DNA of 62,837 nucleotides from Lactarius indigo (Eukaryota > Basidiomycota > Agaricomycetes > Russulales > Russulaceae), in the NCBI GenBank assembly GCA_025766275.1, contig JAFKAC010000212.1, forward strand, positions 1 to 62,837. Reading direction: 5' to 3'. This document shows positions 25,002 through 36,566 of this stretch, piece after piece. The notes beneath the pieces are model-generated. The model was not told where the DNA came from. It ran no database searches and was given only the letters and a program-made list of their open reading frames with translations. Each line of letters begins with the position of its first letter. Positions within the stretch are counted from its first letter, which is position 1. Made by a program: the position numbers and the translations under genes.

Positions 25002-28000
25002 ATGGATTTTGGTCGCTCAAATCTCAACCCCAATCAACTGCCAACTCCTCCAGAGACTGACACCGACTTCTTAGCCGGTAATCACCATGCCATAGACCTC
25101 ACGAATGCACCAGGTGTTGCAGATTTAGACTTGAACTCTCACCCGTCCGCGGGTGCACCATTCCGACGCGTATCGACCCTTGCCTACCATAATTCACCTT
25201 TCCGACTCGGGGAGCCACGCGAAAGGACTACTACGCGACAGTCCCGCTGGCTTGTTGTTGTCATTCCTCCAGCTTGGCTGGTCCAAGAACATGGCCCAAT
25301 CGGCCACACTTTGGCCTCGGGTCCTCCTCAACGTCTTGCCCAGGGTGTTCTGATGCCCCTTCTGCCGACCGTGAGTCGGAAACTTGGTTTTTGCCAATTT
25401 TTGCCAATTTGTGAATTTAGATGTACGGCCAACTCACCGCCATTGCTCGTGAATTTAATTTTCCTAGCCCCGTGGGTCTTTGCATCTACTTGCATATAGT
25501 CGAGCAAGGTTTTACTATGACACCCCGCGTCTCGGATGAGACCTGGCCAACGCTTTGGGGTCACTTATTCGAAGCGAGATCTCCATCTACTCAACAATCA
25601 CCGGTGTGCGGACGCATAGAGTTCGATATTGAAAAGCGGAAGGCGCGCTGGCTTGATTCATGGCTAACCTCAACTCGTAGACATGTGGTGGACGTCCCGG
25701 TATCCGTGCCGTCATCTCTTTCTCATTGGCGTGGGGAAAGCAAGACCTCTTTTGACGAAAAGGCTGATGAACACTCGGAAGCACTGCCAGGGGCGCACAC
25801 TAGAGGATGGAGCCGTCATATCCCTAAGAAACTCTCTCTCGTCGATAAATTCGACACACTCTCCATCACATCTAGCGTGGCAAATGCGATCACAGGAAAC
25901 GGTGTCGTTAATGAACTTCCAAATCCGTTGACTACAATTTTGCAGGAAGACGAGCCGAAAACGGCTAAGAAGGCCCTGGAACAACGTGTCCAGTCATGGA
26001 GGGCAAGCTCATCCGTTGCACCAACACCGATTGCTACGACGGGTCAGATCGATTTTGATACCTTGCATATCCCAACCAAGGCTCAAGTTGGCGACGCTGA
26101 AGTTTTAAAGGAGGTAGAAGATGTAGAACCCCTCGATCTCAATGACTTTGCATGGTCTGTGTCCTCAATGGGTCCCCAAGACCATGAATCGCTGGCTTCA
26201 GCCTTTTCGAGCCCACGATTTTCGTCGGTACATCTAGACCGCCGCGTCGAAGGGTCTGTTTTACTCACACCATCGACGGCAACCTCCTGGGGTCCGAAGT
26301 CACTCGATTACTCCCCAGTATCAACTCTGTTTCGTCTTCCCTCACCTGACATCGGCCGACGCATGACGGAGGATTGCCCAGTTACGCCATCTACGGTTAC
26401 ATCGTGGGGTCCGGAGGAGCTGTTGTGCTCTCCCGTTTCTCCTTTGTTCCGCCTTCCCTCTCCTGACCTGGCCCGGCGCATGTTCGAGGATTGCCCGCCC
26501 ACACCGTCTACAGCCACGTCATGGGGTCCGGAGGAGCTGTTGTTTTCCCCTGCATCTATGGTACTTCGCCTTCCTTCCCCCGATCTTGGCTTACGTGTGC
26601 TGGACGACTCGTCGTCTCCACTTTCTGCATGTATCACCTGGGGTCCACCAACGGAAGACGATAGCTTCAGCAGAATGCCAGGTATCCTCACAAGGAATCA
26701 CGTCTTTCCGTATTTCGTGGCCTCGGATCGCCCAGCATGGACACTGGTATGGCCATTTTATGAGAAGAATGCGGCACCCTATACACACTCTACCCGTATA
26801 ACGCCAGTGGAAGATAATGGTTTCAACAACACATCGAACGTTCTCACAAGGAATCACGTTTTTCCGTATTTCACAGCATCGGATCGCCCAGCATGGACAC
26901 TGATATGGCCATTTTATGAGAAGGATGCGGCTTCCTGTGCACACTCTACCTGTATGACGCCATTGGAAGATAATGGTTTCAACAGTACACCGGGCGTTCT
27001 CGCAGGGAATTACGTCTTTCCATATTTCACGGCCTCAGATCGCCCAGCGTGGACGCTGACCTGGCCGTTTTATAAGACAAAAACAGTATCCAGCGCACTC
27101 TCATCGCGGCTGCCCAAGCTGTACCCCACAATCGAGATTTGTAGGTACTCGAAATACCTCTGAGTTATTATCGTTAAGCGTGCTACAGATGATGTCGTAT
27201 ATCCTCACTTTGAGTTATTCCCCGGGCATATCTGCGCCGCCCAGGAAGCAACCACGGGCCTATCGCCATACAACCCAACAGAGCGCACCGGTTGTTCATC
27301 ATTGGATATGTATAATGGTCACCTCGACGTCGTTCATCCCTCCATCAAAGTCAGCTCGGTTCGTTTGGAAAACGGGTACCCGACATTGAGTATCTGTGAG
27401 TTAGTGTATCTACTACCTCGCTCGTGTCTCACCTAGATACAGATCCCCCAGTCTATCCTTACCTGTGCATATATCCCTCGCGTCATGTAGACTTGGTTTT
27501 CAATCAGGATGTCGAGCCCCGTCTCGCGCAAAATCTCTTTAGCCATTCGGAGCTTGGTATGCAGTATCCCTCATTCAATCTGTGTAGGTTCTTTTCATAA
27601 GGGTGCAAATTGGAGGGCACTGACATCGAGTCCACTGGGCAGATCCCGCGAGCTATCCAAATAATCTTATGTGTATTTATCCGCCAGCCGTGGTGCCTGG
27701 ACCAGGTAGTTTCCCGCCCTTTTCGGATGCAGATCAACCACCATACTCCTGCAACAAAGTGGACCAAACTCCTGACGAAGGTGAGCTGGCCCGCGGATAT
27801 TCGGAGATGCTGATGACCCCTCCGATATTACAGAAGTGAAGGGCATTAATATCCGCCTTCCCGAAGTGTACCCGAGAATCCCTCTCTGTCAGAGCCCCAA
27901 CTACATCATACCTGGAATAACTAAATCTGAAATCCTGATAGATACCGCGATTTATCCTGAATTTGAACTGTACCCTTCTGTCTCCCTGGATGAGACAAAT

Positions 28001-29111
28001 GGCCCGATGACACCTGCTCGGTTGTCTCTGTATCCATGCATGAGAATCTGTATGTCCTCATGAAACTCTTGACAAGTCGTCGTGTAAATCTGTACAGATC
28101 CGGTCGTCTATCCGTGTTTCGAAATTTACCCGGGTCACATCTCCACTGGGGACAGCGATGGGGTAGACCACTTCGGTGTCTCTTCGCCGCAACCACCCGT
28201 CTGTGAGTCTAGTGAAATTTTCTACCGCTTCATTCTCATACTCCGCAGTTTATCCGCACTTCGACCTCTATCCGGGCCCCTCCGAGGATCAATTAACGTT
28301 ACCATCGACCAAGCCGTCCCTTCAGTACCCTTCCCTCGACCTTTGTAAGCCCTTGCTTTCTATTTGACAAGTCCGTGACATGACGACCGGCGTGTAGATC
28401 CACCGGTCTCTCCTCATGCTGAGATCCTTCCTAGTGCTGTGCCAGAGCTGGGGGTCCCGAGCACAAGTCGCGGTTTCATTTCTCGGAAGGCAAAAAAATC
28501 CCACAAGAACTTACACGATGAGGTGTTCGGAACAGATGCTGCGGCGAAGGAGCCCGTTCAACTGGCTATAGTCAGGTCGCAGACAGGAACATACACACGA
28601 GCTCGTGCCCGCTCCGGAACTGTTAGCGCCCACCCCGGCTTACGACAAAGTGTCTCGTCTCCCGGTTCTCTACCTCCAGTTCCTCCACTCCCAGTTTCAA
28701 CCCTAACAACACGCCGTACCACCACGTCCAACGCAGAAGCATGGCGGAGTGGTTTACCGGTCTCTCCTATTGCAACACGTAGTTTAACAGATCGGCCTGT
28801 TTCTTATACCGCCCCGTCCCAACAGCCGTCTCCAATCGACGACGAGGGGCTATTGGTCCAGTCAAATACTCTCATGTCGGCCAATTCTAGTCAACGAAAG
28901 GACCACGCGCACCATAAACAAACCCGACCGCGGGACAGCTTGGTACTGGAGAAAGCACGGCTCTTCGAACACCTTCACACTCTATGTAAGGTCATTAGTT
29001 CATGGTGAAATTGTCATCCTGACTTTTTATTACCCAGCAAACGACGAATACCCGCCGAGTACGAGCACCCCCGGCAAGTCTGCGCACCTCCCGGCGTCTT
29101 CGGTGTTGTAA
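25002..29111 (+). CDS. Repeat-rich protein with Tyr-Pro mini-exon array, function unknown
   Basis: Exon 1 (from ATG 25002) and exon 2 (from about 25421) form a globular-looking N-terminal domain (RWLVVVIPPAWLVQEHG, MYGQLTAIAREFNFPSPVGL, RIEFDIEKRKARWLDSW). Then come three 39-residue repeats of the TPSTxTSWGPEEL type and three 52-residue repeats (RNHVFPYF, SDRPAWTLxWPFYEK). From 27141 a chain of eight short introns (46-54 bp), each phase 1 and most splitting a Tyr codon, separates mini-exons with motifs such as VYPHFELFPG, VYPYLCIYP, IYPEFELYP, VYPCFEIYPG and YPHFDLYPG. The last large exon is Ser/Pro-rich; after an intron at 28986-29037 the protein ends STPGKSAHLPASSVL, TAA at 29109-29111. No signal peptide or membrane helix is evident. 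I do not recognise a known function. Confidence 0.75.
26267..26617 (+). repeat. Three 117-bp (39-residue) tandem repeats
   Basis: Copies begin at 26267, 26384 and 26501, exactly 117 bp apart, followed by a decayed fourth copy. The consensus includes TPSTATSWGPEEL, SPVSxLFRLPSPDL and RRMxEDCP. They lie inside one open exon of the Tyr-Pro protein. Confidence 0.9.
26693..27090 (+). repeat. Three 156-bp (52-residue) tandem repeats
   Basis: The Arg/Gly codon before the HVFPYF or YVFPYF block starts at 26693, 26849 and 27005, a period of exactly 156 bp. Each copy has FPYFxASDRPAWTLxWPFYEK, and the first two also have TPxEDNGFN. Confidence 0.9.
27141..28397 (+). repeat. Phase-1 mini-exon array encoding Tyr-Pro modules
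   Basis: Introns at about 27141-27188, 27396-27442, 27594-27642, 27781-27833, 27888-27941, 28050-28097, 28203-28248 and 28345-28397. All are phase 1. At most junctions the codon is T/AT (Tyr), inside a xIY-P motif. Each exon carries one or two copies of a VYPxFxLYP-like motif. Symmetric 1-1 exons can be duplicated or lost without changing frame. Confidence 0.8.
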
Positions 29112-29750
29112 CTGTCAGGTGGCACCACTCGTTCACAAAAACATCGTCATTCGAGCTTTCCTCCTGCATGACCTATAGTCTAGTTTCGTTTCATTGTTAA
29201 GTCCTACATGAATACCGGATAAGTCACCTTGCGCTTATAGATGCACACTGTACGAAATCAATAAATTCCCATATATATATGTAAATTACTCTACGACTCC
29301 CTGTTGGGAGATATTGACGAGTAAACCGGTAGCTGTCCTCCCTTCGATCCTTGCCAACCCTGACGTCGAAGAACACCTTGGAATTGTGAGGGATGATGAT
29401 GCATGATGACTGAAACAGCGGGCTCTATTTCTGTGGCCCAAAACTACAGATTCGAGGTCTGTGTGCATAGAAGACCTGCGCGTACGCCAAAAGCTCACGT
29501 GGAGGATTAGACATGTCAAAATTGGATCGATGCTGAGTGGTGACCACAACTGTGTTAATTGAACTAGTGTGGCGTAGGAACTTAGCCAGGCAAATGGGTC
29601 CATCGGCTGTATTAGAGCAGGGTAAGGAAAACCTAACACAATGTAGCATACACACTCAACGGGTCAACGGATGGTAGCTAACACATCTTCGCGATGCCTG
29701 CAGCCAAAAGCTGGCGTAGATCTATCTATGGCCCGGAGAACTTGCACTTG
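29112..29750. other. Intergenic stretch without a supported gene
   Basis: Between the Tyr-Pro gene stop and the Gemin2 stop. A microsatellite-like TATATATATA lies near 29.27 kb. Minus-strand open frames at 29286-29655 contain a phrase with a faint look of a conserved protein (SSINTVVVTTQH) but no consistent exon chain. It likely holds 3' UTRs of both neighbours. Confidence 0.45.
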
Positions 29751-31041
29751 TCAGAGTGGCTGACTCAGAGCCTGTTCTGCTTCGTCCCACAAATCCCGTT
29801 GTCCCCAAATGTTCGTTACGGCGCAGAACACGACCCACATCGAGCATTCTCTCAATGTCTTGGGACCACATCCAGAGCCCGAGGGGTTGATATTTGCTTC
29901 CACTTCCGCTGTAGTACTGGTTCCTGTCTCTGTTGTTTCTCCATCTTCGCGTTTACAGGGAGCAGATGGTGGGGCGCCCCCTATTTCTGTTTTCGCATGG
30001 CGAACGGCTGAGATCAACGCTAGACAAGCCCTTGCGAGATTGCGTAGACTGCCTATCTCATCTGCGGAGCAGAATAGGTCAACGCGGGTGAGGAGTGCGA
30101 AGACCCATCGCATGTGTACGTCCGTAGGTGCGTGGGTCGTTGTGTTGTTGCTGTCACTACCCAAGGATTCAAGATACAGGTTGAACCAATGAGTGAAGTA
30201 CATGACCAGATGGAGAGAGAAGCGCTAAGTTCGGCAGCATTGAGAAGGCACAATGGGTAAAAGGAGAGTGACATACATGGTCCACTTGGGACAGCATAAC
30301 CGGGGAAAGCTCTCTTGGCCTCCATGGAGCAGTGTCACTGGGTGAGGTGTCGCTAAGTTGTTGAGCGGCTGGTGGAGTGGATCATCAGGAGAAAGAATCA
30401 GCTCAGATTACGGTGGAACTACGCACCGATGCCGCACTGTCCTACGCGATCTTTTCCCCGCCCTGCCGTTTTCGGAGGATTCCACACTGACTCCGGGGCA
30501 CCTTCCAAGAAAGCCCACCAAGCATCCCTGCTTTTCTTTTCTGGGACCATCCTCGGGACTGGCCCTGGTTGCCGAGGCCGGATGACAGGCTGGGACATGT
30601 TCTACCAGGGATGATCGATGAGCACACACGTTCGAGGGAGGCTTTGCAGACTCACTCACGCCACGAAAGTTGTGAAAGTGGCGCTCAAATTTGCTGCGCC
30701 ATTCTTTGCATGGCAGCAGCAGAGCTGCCTTTGTATGACATGTGGGTTGGGCAGGCTGTGGATGACTGAATGCGTAAGGATTGGCTACGTGTTTAATACC
30801 AGGAAGCCTTCGTGCATCTCTCCTATTGATAGATCGACAAGTCATTCCGTATTATGTTATGACTCTAGGAAAAGAATGATAAGACACACCTGACGAGGAA
30901 CAAGTATTGCATACCATCCAGAGGTTCGCCATCGAAGTCAATGGGAAGATTCGCCACTGGGAGTATTTGGCGCAGTCCATACGTAGCCTCATCGTCGTCA
31001 TCGTCACCATTCTCGCGTTTGCGTTTCTTGGAAGGTGCCAT
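29751..31041 (-). CDS. Gemin2 (SIP1/Brr1 family), SMN-complex snRNP assembly factor
   Basis: Gemin2 binds SMN and Sm proteins and helps load the Sm ring on U snRNAs. The ATG at 31039-31041 gives a nuclear-signal-like MAPSKKRKRENGDDDDEA. Then come LRQILPVANLPIDFDGEPLDGMQYL and, after an intron near 30.85 kb, a helix rich in Arg/Pro. The W..F..NFR region is at about 30.65 kb. Downstream exons give PVMLSQVDHVMYFTHWFNLYLESL, MRWVFALLTRVDLFCSADEI and SLRNLARACLALISAVRHAK. A Glu/Thr-rich loop follows, then WVVFCAVTNIWGQRDLWDEAEQ, the family's C-terminal signature. TGA is at 29751-29753. Exon limits between 30.33 and 30.66 kb are approximate. It lies head-to-tail behind RCE1, 160 bp away. Confidence 0.85.
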
Positions 31042-31200
31042 TTTTACAGTAGTTTACGGCGCGAGTCAAGGCGACCGCTTGATTCAAACGCCTTCGGAAG
31101 AAGCGGCCCGGATAAATATGAAGTCGTCCTGACCTAGCTAGTATATATGACCGTGAAACCCAAACTAATATATCTACCAACCCCAGGGATTCAGTAAGAG

Positions 31201-32386
31201 CTATCCAGTCGTAAGTGTCCAGGCCCCCATTCCGTACATATAAATTGCGATCCCAGCAAAATAAGTGAACATGATCTCTGGATTTGCATGAATCAGTGAT
31301 AAACGTGGGACATGGACAAGTCCCAGTTGTGGCTTACGTCTTCGACGATGGGAATACCGTTGCAGCTCTTCCTGTAGCTGCGGAAACCCCATAAAGTTGC
31401 AAAATATGTGAGCAGAAATTGAAGGTAGCAATGAACCCGTGCGAAGGAGTAGGAAGGCGGAGTGGAACCCGAAGAGCGTCGTATATGTGAACTGGAAGAC
31501 TGCCATATTTTGTTTAGATGGATGTTACAACAATGAGTGAAAACCCTCACTTGTCAAGAGAAGAGCTCGCCACAAAGCCTGGCGGGTGCGGCCGTACATG
31601 TTGTAGGTCTCCCACACGTGGTGCAAGTGAGCTGGTATCGATGCAAAGGTCATGCCACCGCCTTGATACGGAACATGACGCACCAGATCCAAAAGAAATG
31701 GGGGAGAAGAATATGATGAACGCATTCGAGCTGCCAGCAAGGCGGTAGGCACAAACTAAACATGAGCGCCAAACCACTTCTTCGGAAATGGGTGCCTGCA
31801 TTAATCAATGCGTTATTAGAGACTCGTAGGGATCCAGAGGACTGTCGCTCACAATAACGTAATTTCGAAATACAATCCAGTCGAACGTATTCTTGTTGGG
31901 CTTGTTCGATGTCCGGGGTCTCATAAAAGGCAGGTCGCGGGCCAGGTATCGACCATACAGAGGCCCAAGGAACAGCATTGGTGTCACGAAGTGCGCAGGA
32001 AGATCACGCATTCGAAAAGAGAATCCGAGATAGCGAGTGGCTGTATCCCATACACCCTGTGAAGACCGGGTGAATGACAATAACACAAGACTGTGTCTAC
32101 TCACGTTCGTTGCACTGCTCTGGTTGATGGCGACAATACAGTGCATCAAGAACAGCGAGGCTATCATACTGACAGAAACCGACAATAATCGTGCTTTAAT
32201 GACTGTAGGATCATCTCGCCACCGCTCAGACGGATTCTTCGAGCGTGACCCATTGCTTGCCTGTGTCTTGGAGAAGGAGAGACGCGTATATTTGGTGAAA
32301 TAAAGCGGAAGGACATAGCCTATGGTCAGGATAACATTGATGAGGTGGGCATCCTTCAAAGACAATGATGTCGGGGACGTATGCAT
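31201..32386 (-). CDS. RCE1: CAAX prenyl protease 2 (Rce1)
   Basis: Intramembrane ER protease that removes the AAX tripeptide from prenylated proteins such as Ras. It has multiple hydrophobic segments (LINVILTIGYVLPLYF, ARLLSVSVSMIASLFLMHC). Catalytic motifs are all visible after splicing: APISEEVVWRSC (glutamates), AHLHHVWETYN (His, after an intron at about 31632-31680) and SLLPSISAHIFCNFMG (His/Asn). Exons join at about 32058-32104, 31803-31850, 31632-31680, 31506-31556 and 31283-31340. The stop is TAG at 31201-31203, and the start is the first ATG of MHTSPTSLSLKDAH. Length about 300 residues, normal for Rce1. Confidence 0.93.
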
Positions 32387-32562
32387 ACTGGTTGGTCACC
32401 GCAGACCGCAGACAATTGGCGAGGCTTTGCGTTTGCCCCGCTTTGTCAAGCTTGACTCGTAAGCACCCCCGGGCCGGTTTGTATTGGCACGCGACATAAA
32501 TAATTCATTCAGTCATGAGACACTCGATGCGCGTACAATACATGGGCGTTGCGAAACAAGTA

Positions 32563-35500
32563 TTAATGAATCAACAATTGTGAGGTCAAAAGTATGCATG
32601 CGAACCCCCCGAAAGTACCTATAACTGCCCACTGTGTAAGGTCCCCGAATTGGCGTCCATTTACCGTTGTCGTCAATCCGCGGAACGCATACAATGCGAT
32701 ACCGGTAATGAATGCCGCGATTGCGTAGAGCAGAAAGACCAGAGGGAGAGACAAGAGGACACTTCGTCGCTTCAGATTCAATGTCTGAGTTAGTTATGCG
32801 ATTAAAAAGCGTGCCGACGACACATACCGAAAGAAGGATCAGCCCTTCCCCGCGAGGGTAAGCAACCGGATGCTCGATATCCGATTTATATCTGAACAAC
32901 GCGATTACGGCTGAGACGAGACTGGATGCGGAGAGAAATATGGCGATGAAACCGGCAATGCGGGAAACGTCGTCCATCCCTGGGAGTGTGATGAATGTAA
33001 CAGAGGCACTTAAAATAATCGCCGCCTAGCAATCAAAATTAAAATACAGGCCACTTGTTGCGGTACGTCCAACTCACGATCAGACAAGCAAATCCCCCAA
33101 CAACAAGCATAGGACCAGCAATGCTGCGTACACCACCCTCTGCATCGAATCTTTGATGATGCGATCGTTCCAGGAAAAGATAAGGAAGGCCAAGACAGAG
33201 TAAGGAAACGATAAAATCTCCCGCTGTACGACGAAATGGAACACGAGTCGGAGGGGCGTTATCCCGCGAATCTTGGTGGATTGCGTCGCCCAGGGGTCGG
33301 CCCTGGCGCCATGCAGCTAAGTTGATTTGATGAGACCAGAAAACGAAACCTTTTAGGGTCATTCAAAACTTACCAATACGAAGAAGTACTTTGGATACAG
33401 CACGTGTACGAACAACCGATACAGTCTGAGCAGACACGTCTAAGGAAACAGGACGCATGTCAAGAAGTGTCCAACGCGTCTATGAGAAGGCTTACGGTTA
33501 AACGAGCGAAGTAGTGTTATTAGCTGTTGGCATTCTTCTTGGCTAAACGGGGGCGGAGCCGGGTGAGACGACGGGAGCAGCCGGTCTGACACAAGGAAGA
33601 AAAATGAGTAACAGTACAAGATGAGCAACATAAACTACTCGCCGGTATAGGACCATGTCAGGACGTCGATGGCCTCGGAAACTGATGCCGGAGGGAGCAG
33701 AACGTGAGCGGGATGTGACACCATATAAGACCAGTACTGATATTCCATATCACTTTCTGTCGAATGGTTAGGACACGCATTAGCGGGCATGCGATGCCAA
33801 CAGCTTACTGTCAACATCTTTGTGTATGACCTCTCCAGGATCCGAAGAGGGGAGTTCAAACGACACCATCCGAGCTCCGTGGTGCACCCAGGCTTTTGCC
33901 GGGATGAAAGTGGTCGTGGATTCACCCGCATCACGGAGCCATAACTCCCATCCTTGTGGAGGCAGAACATTCGTATCGCGCCCCTCGAGAAATGCTGTGA
34001 CCACGTCTAGCCTTTCGGAGTTGCGCAGATCGATGTCCGTGACTACGTGAAGGGTAGAGTTCGAGAAGTAACGGAAACCGTCTGGCAACACAAGTTCTTG
34101 CCATCCAATGCTTGCAAATCGGCGCATCGGTACCGGCCACATATAATCTTCGTTTTGAGGGGCGAAGATTGAGATAGATTGTGCAGGTTCGGCCTGTCCA
34201 TAAATTGGGAGATTTTTGAAGGGTGTTGTGGACTGTTGCAGAAGTGGACGAGTCTCGCTATCGGCAATGAGGAGAGTACTGTATTAAGGTGACTCGTCAC
34301 TTACTCAGTGTCATACTCGAGTTCTCTAGGCGAAAATATAGTACCTTGGCCTGTGGCGCCGATGTTTGGTGGCACGGTTTGAATGGGCCTGAAGGTGATA
34401 GTCGGTTATCAGTGTCTAGTCGCTAAATAAGTGCCCTACCTCGCATGGACGACTTGATCGGCGCTCGGGAGGGGAACATCAATTGGCGCCTTGTTCTGAG
34501 TATCTCTGACGCTGGGAACGACTGAAACTGGTCTAGAAACACGTCACCACGTGAGTCAGGATAAATGAAGAACTCCTCTCACTCAGGCATTGAAATAGCA
34601 GGGTTCTCGGCCAGACGAGGTGCATCTGTAGCTCCCACGCTCTCAACTGAATCGGAAAAGGGGTTCTCTGGCCTAATTATATCGTCGCGGTGTCATGCAT
34701 AAGTATTTTCTTCGCGCGGGAACTCACACACCTGTTGCTTGGAGGAGGCACCGCAACATCTTCCCGACGAGGTTCAATAGGGACAGCAGGAGCCTGGCTG
34801 GACAGCACAATAGCTGATGACGCCAAAGAGGATATACTCGGCCTCCCAGAAACCTGCCCGTTGGGGTTAGACGGGGTGCGTGGCCGAACCTGAGAAGACA
34901 CGGTAGAACCCCTCGTCCTGCTCTTGAGTGTGACACCGGCTACCGACGACTTGTCCGCAGATGCCTGATCAAATACGAGTGGGTTATTCTGTCGAGGAGT
35001 TGTTGCCGTGCTCGTCACATTATCCACGTTTGCGGATGAAGCCCCCATAGACACCGGAGGTGTTGAAACAGGAACAGGGTCGGGAGTCCTTTGACGGGCA
35101 GGTGGTGGATGAGGAACTGTTAGGGCCTCCTGCTCAGGTTGTGGCGCTCTATCAGTAACAAGTGGGCCGCTGTCCCAAGGTGCTGCAAGGAGTTCGGTTG
35201 GTAGCTGCCGTTCATGCGGGGGAATCACTTGTCCATGTGACTGAGTACTACCAGAATCCTCGGATCTCCGGACCGGCACGGTTTCCTCTTGGGCGTGCTC
35301 TGCGGCATGCTCAGACTCGGCATGACTGAGGGCCTTCGGGGAATGTGTAACATAGTTGTCAGCAGCTGCTACATCAACTGGTCCAGGGGTACTCTCTGGG
35401 AGAATAGTCGGAGCGGGCCTCGATAGCGGTACGGGGACAACCTCCGAACTGGGGACTTGAGTTACCGGGGCGACTTCCACTGTACTAACTTGTTCCCTAT

Positions 35501-35882
35501 TCAAAGCAGGTGCGGGAGTGGGTTGTTGAGACGAATTTGCTGTCGGTTCAATGGGCGGTTGCTCTGGCTTCGATGTTGACGCGGTGGCAGAAGGTTCCGG
35601 AGAATCCCTTGGAGCGCTAATTGGGTCACCCGACAGTTTCGACGGTCCCGCAGGTTCTGGCATGGATTCGGCTGCTTCACGGGCGGGAGATTCGAGTACT
35701 GGGCTCGGCATAGCATGCTCGTGGGTATTTTGGGCCTTTGCATCGAGTTTAAGAGATTCACTCGACGACCTAGAGGGCGTTCCAGGCCTCGTGAAGCTGA
35801 TTGCGGATGACGATCGCCTCATTATGGTACCCATGCGGGACCGAAGAGACTTTGCAGGTGATGGCGACTGAGATTTGGACAT
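32563..35882 (-). CDS. Pro/Ser-rich membrane protein with a WW-like segment, function unknown
   Basis: The frame can be followed through about 12 exons from ATG 35882 (MSKSQSPSPAKSLRSRMG). An upstream in-frame ATG at 35954 is possible. The first exon codes about 400 disordered residues rich in Pro, Ser and Thr. A WW-like segment (SIGWQELVLPDGFRYFSNS, then VVTDIDLRN) lies at about 34.0-34.1 kb; the second Trp/Pro of a classic WW domain is not obvious. Then come amphipathic exons (DMEYQYWSYMVSHPAHVLL, EECQQLITLLRSFN) and a GC-AG intron at 33586-33643. The C-terminal part has four or five membrane helices (FIVSLLCLGLPYLFLE, MLVVGGFACLI, IAGFIAIFLSASSLVSAVIA, SLPLVFLLYAIAAFITGIAL, WAVIGTFGGFACILL). 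It ends TSQLLIH with TAA at 32563-32565. I do not recognise its function. Confidence 0.75.
33586..33643 (-). other. GC-AG intron
   Basis: 58-bp intron with donor GCGAGT and acceptor GTCAG that joins YT of DVLTWSYT to RLLPSSHP in frame. Non-canonical donor but otherwise a normal intron. A second GC-AG intron is at 14769-14821 in the CCCH gene. Confidence 0.7.
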
Positions 35883-36566
35883 ATTGTGGGGAGTATGAGT
35901 GGGTGGTCCGGTTTCTACGAGTGGGTGCGATGCGGGAGGATGAAAAATGAACAAAGGATCAATCGTCGGCGAGGGTTTTTATCATCACCCTTCGTAGTAC
36001 CCCGAACGCTGCACGCGAGGCTGCCTGGCGGCATCATTGATCGAGGCCAGGACTGCGACAGCATGTTTTCCATCGCAAGACGGACAACGTGACAACCACA
36101 AAACAACGTCCATTGCTGGAAACACGTGGTGCTACATTTTAGACACTGTTACTGGTTGACGGATTTGTGTAATTTCGCGAGGCTTACACGTGTTGGAAGA
36201 CGTGCGTTTGTGCAGGTGAAGATGTGACACAAATCGCGTGCGAAATCCATGGTGGCCGTCAGAGAGCACTCTGCCAATGAAGTTTTGCTGTGTTAGGGAC
36301 GAGCGAAGCTAGTCCTCAAGAACCTTCGGGTTCGCTAGGCACGTTGCCTGAAAGTGCGTCCAGTACGGCGAGGGTGCAGGCACTTGGCTCCGTTACGCAG
36401 ATTCAAATATGCCGTGGTAGCCGGCGGGAACATCACTGCGGGGCTAGATCACGGTCATGGTCAACGTGCCACGGCATGATGGAGACCACGTGTTCGTTAA
36501 CCCGCTCGCCAGACTGCCGTTGCCACTCAGTACCAGAGCGCTGCTCCCGTTCAGGTTCTCACTGTC
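35883..36566. promoter_or_regulatory. Divergent promoter region, membrane protein gene / coatomer gene
   Basis: 684 bp between the two start codons. Several CACGTG-type or CACGTGx words occur (for example near 36120, 36188 and 36487), which bHLH proteins often bind. This is a visual observation without statistics. No coding exon was recognised. Confidence 0.45.

Noticed and set aside
29286..29655. Minus-strand open frames with SSINTVVVTTQH, faintly like part of an S-adenosylmethionine synthase
   Set aside because: Only about eight residues look similar, no other motif of that enzyme follows, and no consistent splice chain was found.
34043..34300. Small separate gene starting MTSHLNTVLSSL
   Set aside because: It is in a different frame from the exon that joins cleanly into the long membrane-protein gene.
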